Below are positions 55,466 to 64,000 of a stretch of DNA of 64,000 nucleotides, in pieces; positions within the stretch are counted from its first letter, which is position 1; each line of letters starts with the position of its first letter. A program made the translations under genes and the position numbers. The notes below the pieces were generated by a model. The model was not told the origin of the DNA. It searched no databases and worked only from the letters and a program-made list of their open reading frames with translations. The stretch lies in contig OX344758.2 in NCBI GenBank assembly GCA_947034885.2, forward strand, positions 9,612,501-9,676,500, written 5' to 3'. The stretch comes from Thuidium tamariscinum (taxonomy: Eukaryota; Streptophyta; Bryopsida; Hypnales; Thuidiaceae).

Positions 55466-56699
55466 AATAGGTTTGAGTAGTTAGGTAGGCTTTTGAGATT
55501 TTGGGACGGAAGTTTCCTGGACGGATTTCCCGGATGTGGGCCCCGATCCGGAACTTTAGGGACAACTGACCGAACCTTTCCGGATAATCCGGTTGGGCTC
55601 CGATTGGTTGTTTCGGATTTTCGTTTGCCTTGTTGGCATTCCGTTTCTGTTTTTAGGCTTTGACTTTCATTGTTTTTTTTGGCTTTTAAGGGGCAGGCAA
55701 GTTAGTTGGCCTGTCATTCCCTCCTAGTGCATATTCTATTGTATTTTCATTCCCTTCTTTAATTTGAGCCGACGAATGGACATTCTAGCTCTGACTTGTG
55801 TTTGAGTCTCTTCTTGGTGTGTTCATTGAAGTGTTGAGAGGCAAGAGGGAAGGGTGAGGAGGAATCCGGATTCTGAGGCACTTGAAATCCGAACTGAGTG
55901 ACCAACTTCCGAGGGTTAGGATCTTGAATCGTGAGTTTGAGCGTAGAGCCTTTAATTCACCGAAACGGTGATCCGGTGTGAGTCCAGGAGTGACGAGGAG
56001 GAGGTTCCGGAACCGCAGGGGCGGATTCGTGCGGAGTTAAGCAGCCGCCATAGGAAAGTTCTGTCCATCAGAAGGTCTGCCAACCACTGAGTCGATCCGA
56101 AGAACTAGGAAAATACGTCCTTTCGGGTCTAGGGGTTTTCAAATCTGTCGTTGTAGTAAGGGCAAGTGAATTAGTCCTGAGTGACCTGCTAACCGGATTG
56201 GCCTAGAGCTATCCGGGAAGTTGTGAGGATCCGAATCCGGCCCTAATACAACATCGGATATATTTTGGTATTTTCATGTATTTTTGTTTGAGAGAAGAGA
56301 GCGTGAGGTGTACGAGTGGTAAGTCCCTACCCCTCTAAAGATCAAGAGAGGACTCCCTGAGGGTAAAACAGGGGTATCAAAAACCAATTATTGAGTGACG
56401 GAACCGGATTCCGGATTGGGACGGATCCGGGTGAAGGAGAAATCCGGATCCGAGAAAGGAATCCGGTCATAGTTGAGAGACGGATTCGGAAAGAAAAGAT
56501 GGATCCTGAAAAACAGTCTGGAAGATAAGTTGGTATTCCGGATTAAGAGTAGTAACTTGGGGTGTTTTGATCCGAGAAACCGAAAAACCGAAAAACGCAA
56601 CTATTAGTAACGTCTGGAATCTCCTGGGACGATATTCCGTGTCATATTATCACGTTTGGGTGTGATAAAGGTGCTTTCTGCTAGACTGCGCGTACGACA
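55466..56699 (+). other. A2 3' noncoding region
   Basis: Closely matches 6448-7681 of A1. The conserved block (GTCGTTGTAGT, GTGACCTGCTAACC, GTTGTGAGG) is at about 56148-56227. Confidence 0.6.
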
Positions 56700-56993
56700 G
56701 TGTTTGAACCCGTATACGGCCCTCCAGTGCGCCTCCGTCCATTTGTGCGGCATTCCCCGTGCCGTGTTGTCGAACTGATTCGACACCTTGCCCTTCAGCT
56801 CCTTCACCATCCGCTCCTCCTTGAATCCCCAGGGTATCTCTGCTAACCCTAGACACCCCATTGCGGTTAAGTCCGCCATCAAGTTGCTTTTCTCCGGCTC
56901 TGTGGAAGGGATGATCGGAACTACTTTCTTCAGCTTTATCCCTGAGGGTGGGGGTGTAGTGGACTCGGTTCTCTTCCGGCGTAGCTGCGGCAT
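56700..56993 (-). pseudogene. B-type element protein in B2, 5' part
   Basis: The first 97 or so codons of the B2 gene from ATG at 56993 (minus strand) to the A2 insertion. It has TGG at the codon where B1 has TAG, so this segment is the less damaged version. It continues at 49026-47634. Confidence 0.85.
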
Positions 56994-57344
56994 GGCAACT
57001 ATCCGGAAAACTACCTCACTTCTCTCCTAGCCGCACGTCCCGTTCCTCACACACACTCACAACACAAATACAAAAGTAATCCGCCCGTAATAACCACCTG
57101 CACATACACACACACACACTCCTCCCACACACCAGCGCCTCAGCGCACAGTCTGAAACCCGCGCTGCTGACAACTGCCCGCTCTGACAAAACACCCGCTG
57201 CTAACACTGACAGCCGCGTCACAGAAAAGTGCGCCACCAAACACGCGCGGAAAACCAACTCATAGAAAAGGCGGAAAACGCTGAGGTTTGAAAAACACAC
57301 AACGAAGCGCCTGAGAGCAAATGGGCCAACTGAAAATGTCAGGC

Positions 57345-57353
57345 CTTATATAC
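57345..57353 (-). promoter_or_regulatory. TATA box of the B2 gene
   Basis: CTTATATAC on the plus strand (GTATATAAG on the minus strand), about 355 bp before ATG 56993, as in B1. Confidence 0.6.
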
Positions 57354-57670
57354 TTTCCAGAAATGGATCTGGTCTTCCGTTCCTGATCATCCGTTCCCGT
57401 TCCCATCTGATCGGTCCAAGTCCGGAAATCATCCGTTCCGTTCTGGGACTGAATCCGGATAGAATCCGTTTTGTAGGGTCCAGAATTTTTCCGTTTCGGT
57501 ATTCCGTCATAATAAACCGGAATTATTCTGCCACCGGTCTCTACAACATTATCGGGTACTACTCCTGGATCTTACCCGTTCCCTAAGCAAATCCGGTTGC
57601 TAAATTTTCAACTTTCTGCTCCATACTGACTTTAAATGGAAAGATCAAAAATATGTCTTGCTACAACAAC

Positions 57671-60600
57671 CCTGATTTAAACTTAGAAATGAGACTTAAA
57701 TAAAATGACCGAAATAAGAAAGGATGAAGTTTATAGTCTAGATTGGATGAAAAATAGGTAAAAGCTTAAAACTTTGGAACAAATTGAGATCATTGGAGAG
57801 AAGTTAAAATTTAAAGCTCACAAATGAAATTAAACCTTGAATTTGAATTGTGGATTAGAAAAAAAATATGGATGAAGTTTTATGAATCAATTAGCAATTA
57901 AACTTCATTTGCCTATAATTTACACTAAGAAAGCCAGATTGGGTCAAGTTTTATATTTGTAGAAAGAAAAAGAAATTATCTACAAGACGGTGTGAATAGT
58001 ATTAGTTTGAATCCTCTCACATAAAAAATCCACAATAGCTTAGTTAATTCCTTCATTTACCTTACAATTAGCATTTAAAAATGTACTTTGGAAAATGCTT
58101 GCCCATTTTGAATATCCTTAGGCATTTTAAGAAGATGTATTACTTGAAAGGCAACGCCTAGGCATACATAAGTGAAATAAACCCAAATTGAACAATGGCA
58201 TTGATTGTGTTAAATTATTTATTATAAGTGGATAAGTAGTCGCTTACACTACCCGAATATGATCTTTTATATATTTCACTCTAAATACTATACAAGAAAT
58301 TATATCATTTATGTGATTCTGAGTTGTCCCTTCACAAAGCTATAATGATTGGATATGTCTAAAAAAAATGTTGACCTCAATAGCTCATTTTGCACACTTA
58401 TCTTTCTTTAATTCCAATTTTAGCCTTTGACTTCTGTTGTAATTAGCTACATGTGAATTTCCTTGATATCGATCTCTTTCTCTTTAGAAGATGCATTTAT
58501 CAATCTAAATCTTGAAGTTTGGAATTACAATTTGAACTCATAATTTTTGCATAGTGACTTTGAAGTTGCCCATGACCTTAAGGAGGAAAGAAGATCATCA
58601 TTGATTTGTCATTTGAACAAGCTATACAATGCCCATTTAAAAGAATTTGAAATCTAAATTTAGATAACCCTTCAAAAACCTCAAATGTCCTCCCGAATGT
58701 CCTTCAAAAATTAAGAAGTTGTACATTGTTGACTCTAATTGGCTAAATGGATGGAATTAGTTGAGTGATGATATGAAATTTGAAAATTATTTGGATTCTC
58801 TCACACAAACTCAAGTTGCTTTCTCCTTACTAATGCTAGAAACAAAGATGACGATCAACAAGAGCAAACTAGTATAACATTGGCTATTGCCATGCACATT
58901 TACAAATACAACCAATTTATTGCACATGCACATCAAAATTATGACATATGCAATATACCATATCTGAACACATAATGTACAATTCCTTCTAAAAGCATTA
59001 AATACAATTTATTGAATTCATATACTATAATGACCGTTTTTCATAAGACTCTCTATCCATAAAGATCATCATTCAAAGGCAACGACGCTAGCGCTCAAGC
59101 GTGGAGTGGTGAGCTTGTGAGCTGTGAGCGTGAAGGTTGCGAGCGGTGAGCTTGAAGCACCTTTTTTGGAGAAATTTTAGTTGAATTTTGTTTTTGGTTG
59201 ACTTCTTCAAAAATTAGAATTTTTTTATATTATTTATAGTAAATTTTGGTACCTATGACCATGCCTCCTATAACCATGGATTGTCATAGAATCCTTTACT
59301 TTTGGGCAATTATTATTGTTTAGTGCTATGTATTTAGAGTTTAGGAAATTTTTTTTGAACCATAGCAAAGAATATGCCAACCACTTTAAATACAAAGACT
59401 TGTATCACATTCCAATAGTAAATTGTATTTTTTTCACTACCCAGAATGTATATGGACAATTCCAAAAGTGAGTGAATTAAAAAAAGGTCAAAAAAAAGAA
59501 ACACATGCCAAAAAAGATCCCTTCAAAATTAGAATATATCATTTCAATTGCACTATATGTAAAGAAATACAATATGAATGCAATACACACCAAAAACTAA
59601 CCATACCTACTTAGAAATAATGATGATCTTTGCTTGAACTAGAAATAGCTTCAAGTCATTGAAGCTATATCTAAGTGCATAAATGAATTTGTCATCATGA
59701 ATATTCATCCTGCAAAATTACCTATATAAATAGTATAAGTGCTTACGATTTACACATTGCACTTTTCTTTTGACAAGGGACACCACTATACTGATAAAAT
59801 TAGAGCTTATACATATAGGATATAAGGAAATATACCAATTGTCACTTGATATACATTTTTATTTGACTCCACCCTAGTCTCCAACACCACTATTGCACCA
59901 AGTCCTAGAAGAGGTATAAAGATTACTTCCAGAATTTGTCCTCTAATATTTCCAACACTTTTCCATTTGTTTTATTGTTCTTTAGTTGGATCATTTGCAA
60001 GTCTTTTAATTGTTTGGTTGTTCTTTACTATTGGATGTGCATTTAGATTTGGTGGACATGATTGGTTGAAAAAGACAAGCTCAAAAATTTTAGCCATTGT
60101 AAAGAATTTAGTTGGCAATAATGTGGGCCAGTTGTGGGGGCAAAAACTTGCATTCTATAAGAGTAAAGTCTTCTCTCGATTGAGATTGGTCCATATTAGT
60201 ATAGGCTAAATTTCAAGTAGCTCTGGCTAATCAATGACTCACTTCTTCTTTGTGCCTTCTACACATCATTCAATGTCATTCTAACATAACGAAAAATCCA
60301 CCACCTCTCGCTTAGTTCAAAACTCTTATTTTCTACCACGATATGTTGGAGCTTGGCTTTCTTTTCTATCCTTTGCAATCCTTGAAGTACACTTGATGTT
60401 TGATGTTTGTTGTTGAATAAAGCATATTGCACTCAATTTGTATTTGATCCTTGCAATATGCCACTTCAATGTGTTACAATCGCATTTGCATACTACCAAA
60501 GGTCACGTACATAGTAGAGAAGATTGACATCATTGCGATTTTGAGTACCTTTTATTAAATCTTCTATAATCTTTTTAGACCATATTTGAAGTTTTGAACG
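57671..60600. other. AT-rich DNA, no recognised gene
   Basis: Right flank of B2 and beyond. The only local structure is a GTGAGC/GTGAGCG short repeat at about 59095-59155 (GTGAGCTTGTGAGCTGTGAG). Small frames, such as 59423-59614 and 59967-60209, have no recognisable motif. Confidence 0.4.
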
Positions 60601-60635
60601 TAGGGCTACAAAAAGTTGACTTTGTTTGGTCTATA

Positions 60636-60941
60636 TTAATCTCTTACATCACCAATAGGTACATCAAGTGTCTTCTTTGTGCTTCCAAAAAATTTTCTCC
60701 TTCCAAATGTGGTACTCAAGTTCCCACACCATGTGCTTTTGGCAATGTATTCAATACTTTTCCAATTTTTTTGAGGCATCCGCTGCATCTTGCACCTCTC
60801 AACTTCAATTCCTCCCTTTGATGATCTTGACCCTAATGCATATTTTCTTAGGTATGTTCGGTAGTTTGTCATTTGCATCCAAGTGCAAATATTGTCAAAA
60901 CAAGATGCATCAAACAAATTGTTTTTTCTTCTTCCTAACAT
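60636..60941 (-). other. Unidentified minus-strand frame, 101 codons
   Basis: Open from 60941 to 60636, rich in Lys/Arg, with no recognised family. It lies downstream of the transposase remnant on the same strand and might be a decayed part of the same element. That link is a guess. Confidence 0.25.
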
Positions 60942-61624
60942 TTATAGCCACTTATTATATACCATTTTAGACAAATTATAGAAAATCATATACGTCATCT
61001 TTTCTAAAGTGAGACCCTACAAATCCAATTATAGCAAAAAATGAGTACAAAATGGAAACACTATTGTCATGCCAATTATATTTCAAATTGCTTTGCATAG
61101 TTGCAAGCATTAGTACAAGGTTTTAGGTCTAAAAGAGTATAATTGAAAAGAATAAATAAATAGAATTTAAGAAATTTGTAGTATCCTGATTTTTTATATG
61201 AGATTAAAAATCTAATAAGATTGTACCTTGAAGTAGGTTGTGAAAGTTGCTCTAAACTCCAAGGTTCCACTTATAAAATGCAATGATTAGAGATATTTAG
61301 AACCATCAAATCCAATGGATTCTAAATACAATTCTTTTTTATATAAGAATAAAAATAGTGAAGGATTATATCTTCAACTAGAACATGATTCAAAATGGTC
61401 ATTACTAGAAGCTATTTGAAGGGGGAGTTGAAAATGAAGGTATACTTAGAGCCGTCAGATCCGACGGATGTCAAAGTGATGGCCCATACTAGTCCCATTT
61501 TGGAACCTTTCAAATTCTTATTACGATAAATTTTCAATCACTTGCACTAAAATATTTCACTAATTAGATCTAATTATGAAAAAAATTCTTCCACTATCAA
61601 ATTCAAATATCTAGTCTTCAATTT

Positions 61625-62709
61625 CTAATAGAATAAAAAAATATTTTCAATACCAAAAGAAGATTCAGTTACCATTGTCATGAAGCCTCTCCATTGTAAA
61701 TACTGGATATGCCAAAATGCAAGCCAGTGGTTTAAGTAATGAAGTGAATCTTCACTTACAACTCTACATGAGAACCACCATGACCTAATTGCAAGAGAGC
61801 ATGTCTTTGCTTCATTCAAAGTCTTTGATTCTTTGTATTGTTTACATACTGTAATGTACTATTGTTGGAATGTTTATTTGATGTGCTTCTATAAAAGTTT
61901 GTAAATGAATTATTCCTATGTAGTAAACAAGCCCTCTCATGATTTTTTAAGACCTCATTTGCAGAACCACTACCATAAACAATGCAAACCACATTCCAAT
62001 TGACCATAGCACTATCTACCATGAACTCCTTAAAATTTGGCATATGCACTCCTTTTTTTTCCACTTTAGTGTTCAACAACCTTCAAAACTACACTTGGAT
62101 CTCCGTATCTTTTGATTGCATGCCACAAATTGCAATAGTCATTTCTTTCTTGTACTGAAAGTTGTACACGTGGCAAGCCATGGTGGTCAATTGTTCGTGT
62201 GCTTTTGCATAGTCAAACATTATCTACACATTCTGTAGATCACTTCCAAGTTGCATGTGCCTCATCAAATCGACTCTACTTCTAGGTCCTTCAATGAGCA
62301 TTTTGAAGATGTAAACCTTTTCTTTGCTATGGCTTGGGAAGATATTATAGTGTATGAATTCAAACTTGGATTCCCTCTTCATAGTTATAAAGATGTCAAT
62401 GAACCATTTTTGGTTGTTTGAACATAAAGAGGAGATGATATTCAATATACTACTATTTAGAAACTTGAAGCAATCTATGATCCCTTCTATTTCCTCTCCT
62501 TTCAAGATCTACTTCACTCCCTTTCTATGGTGAAATGAGTGGTTCGTAAAATCTATACTAGCGGACAAGGCAATGGTGGAATTTGTGGCTATAGAGGTTT
62601 TGGCAACTTCATTTGCAATGAGTATAGTAATTTCTTTTGTAGAGTCTATATACATGATTTTTTCTATTGAGTGACTATGATTTCCTAAAAGAATTACAGC
62701 CCTACTCAA
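61625..62709 (-). pseudogene. Mutator-like transposase remnant
   Basis: Minus-strand frame from about 62709 to 61816 without indels but with stops (TAG near 62509 and 62224, and two near 62085), then a frameshift into 61819-61625. Segments in order: NQKWFIDIF, FPSHSKEKVYIFKM, DLMRHMQLGSDLQNV, MFDYAKAHEQLTTM, MTIAICGMQSKD, NFKEFMVDSAMVNWNVV, ERACLLHR, then AIRSWW and LNHWLAFWH. The DSAMVNWN and C-MQS-D segments look like the catalytic-Asp regions of plant Mutator-like transposases, and the ERACLLHR and IRSWW segments recall proteins common in bryophyte, lycophyte and fern genomes. Identification is from memory of motifs, not a search. A frame at 63127-62915 may be its N-terminal part. Confidence 0.5.
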
Positions 62710-63391
62710 ATTAAGGTTGTCACTACAACAATAGTAAATCTTCGCATCATAGGTGTCATTTTAGGAATCAATTCAAGAACCTTCTCCAATGTCATTTCAA
62801 GAATCTCGTTCATGCTCTAATGCCTTTCCATCTACACTAGCAATACATCCATTTTTTTTTGTCAAACTTAAAATGAAAAATAAGCAAAAGCAAAGTCATG
62901 CAATATCTTGAAATTTAACTCACCTCTTTAAGGCAGCCAAGTCTATTAGAGGGATGAGCCACAACTAATAGTAGTTTGTCCATTTTTACCATCAAAGTAT
63001 TAGTTTTCTCTTTCGCTCTTGTCCTTACAGCATGAATGACCTCTTTTAGCCTTTTGTTGCTTTTTGGTGTGGCATCAATATACTTTCTCATTGCAACATG
63101 TGCTACTTGAAAAATATCTTGGTGCATAATTACCCCATTTTTTCACTTAGTTATCAAAAAAGTTTCAAAAGCATGCCAAGCAAAAGAATTTGAATTTCTT
63201 GAAGAACAGTGTATTTTTCTTTAAATAAATGATGTAAAAACCTCCATAAGTACGATGTACCATTTCTTGAAAACCATGCTTTCAAAACACCTTTTCTTCT
63301 TTGTGAGGCTAAGTAAGTAGATTTGTGAATCATTCACCAGCAAAAGTCTATACTTTTGCACTTGGTACAAAGTGAATGTCATATTCTACTC
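62710..63391 (-). other. AT-rich DNA, possible N-terminal part of the transposase remnant
   Basis: A minus-strand frame at 63127-62915 (70 codons, basic, with a helix of Arg/Lys/Ala and then VVAHPSNRLG) lies just upstream of and in the same orientation as the transposase remnant. No recognised domain. The remaining sequence is AT-rich. Confidence 0.3.
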
Positions 63392-64000
63392 AATTTCAAA
63401 GCTATCTTTTTAGTCATGGTTTCAAAAAATTTGAAAAATAAAACTTTGAAAAAATCAATGGTATCAAAATTAGAAGTATCTTTCAACATCCTATAAAGTT
63501 CAATTGGATTCAATAGACCTTTATGGGGTGCTTGGAGGTGCCCTTCTTTTAGGTACCTTGTTGAATTTCAAAACTATCTTTTTAGTCATGGTTTCAAAAA
63601 ATTAAAAAAATACTTTTAAGAAATTCAATGGTATCAAAATTAGAATTGATTGTAAGAGTACTATAAAGTTTAGTTGTATCCAAGAGAAATTGGGGGATGC
63701 TTGGAACTACCTCTCTTTTTAGATACCCTACTGAATTTCAAAACTATCTTTTTGGTTTTGATTTAAAACACTTAGGAAATTTTTTTAAGAAAAAATTAAA
63801 GGATACCAAATTATGAGTACTATGAGGCACTTCCAATTTCCAAAAGGGCCGTTGGATCCAATGGACCTTTTTGAGGTGCCTCATGGTACCCCCAGTTTAG
63901 ATACCCTGTTAAGTCCAAAATCAAATTTTTGGTCATAGTCTAAATTTTTTTAATTCTTTTTCCCATATTAAAAATTAATCAAGATAATTATATGCTAAAT
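63392..64000 (+). repeat. ~172-bp tandem repeat reaching the window end
   Basis: Copies start AATTTCAAA(G/A)CTATCTTTTT at 63392, 63564 and 63734 (periods 172 and 170), with a fourth, diverged start near 63911. Each includes ATGGT(A/T)(T/C)CAAAATTA and a TAGGTACC/TAGATACCCT-like segment near its end. Noncoding; it runs off the window. Confidence 0.78.

Larger units (their letters stand above)
49027..56699 (+). mobile_element. Element A2, nested in B2, with A3 nested inside
   Basis: It runs from TGTCGCAGTCCGG to GCGTACGACA, with GTGTT duplicated (49022-49026, 56700-56704) inside the B2 gene. Net length without A3 is 3850 bp. It shows the intact TGTCG left end that is mutated in A1. Confidence 0.93.
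46082..57665 (-). mobile_element. Element B2, minus-strand copy with A2 and H-c nested
   Basis: It runs from TGTCGCAACACAGGG to GTCTTGCTACA with ACAAC duplicated at 46077-46081 and 57666-57670. Removing A2 (7673 bp plus 5) and H-c (287 bp) leaves 3619 bp, one base short of B1. The gene is on the minus strand, its TATA box at 57345-57353. Confidence 0.92.

Overview
This window looks like repeat-dominated nuclear DNA of a streptophyte, most likely a land plant and perhaps not an angiosperm. The evidence is hAT, CACTA, Mutator-like and Tc1/mariner-type short elements in AT-rich DNA, a Ty3/Gypsy chromovirus whose residues recall the fungal/Tf1-like chromoviruses known from mosses and lycophytes, and a decayed Mutator-type transposase. 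The species is not identifiable from the sequence. No intact host gene, rRNA or tRNA was found. The window opens on a HindIII site (AAGCTT), as a BAC insert would, but this may be chance.

The main story is a family of 3.6-3.9 kb single-gene elements at both ends of the window. Five copies can be delimited to the base. Each has a terminus of the form TGTCG/CGACA (or a close variant) and a perfect 5-bp target duplication: A1 (173-7681, TCAGT), B1 (1346-4965, GTAGT, inside A1's gene), B2 (46082-57665, ACAAC, minus strand), A2 (49027-56699, GTGTT, inside B2's gene) and A3 (51465-55282, CATTC, minus strand, inside A2's gene). A and B encode homologous proteins of 678 and 560 residues: an N-terminal globular domain, an acidic linker, a coiled coil, and in A a basic tail. 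Each gene has its own TATA box. There are no paired long terminal repeats, no long terminal inverted repeats and no recognisable transposase. They could be giant solo LTRs carrying an internal gene, or an undescribed TG/CA-ended DNA transposon. A third, diverged and 5'-truncated relative (C) lies at about 19.64-21.5 kb. All copies are broken by nested insertion, nonsense mutations or frameshifts.

Between the clusters: 7.7-10.3 kb is AT-rich DNA with a tandem repeat and a 361-bp hAT MITE. 10.3-16.6 kb is a field of long imperfect hairpins, including a satellite whose ~330-bp monomer is almost one hairpin. 18.2-19.6 kb and 43.5-45.7 kb are two copies of repeat E with near-perfect ~110-bp palindromes. 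21.5-25.04 kb is the 3' half of a chromovirus with a 527-bp LTR carrying heat-shock-element-like motifs. 26.7-35.7 kb is a nested set of transposons: a 348-bp CACTA element (TSD CTT) interrupted by an 8.6-kb hAT element (TSD GTTGAAAC), which holds a 220-bp satellite, a Mutator-like MITE and a foldback. 36-43.2 kb holds further MITE families, one of which inserts without target duplication, and a 1.6-kb foldback. 57.7-64 kb is AT-rich, with a minus-strand Mutator-like transposase remnant and a ~172-bp tandem repeat at the edge.

The order of insertion can be read directly: A1 before B1; B2 before A2 before A3; the TSD-less element H-c after B2; CACTA before hAT. Much of the stop-codon decay is C-to-T or G-to-A, as expected of methylated, silenced repeats.
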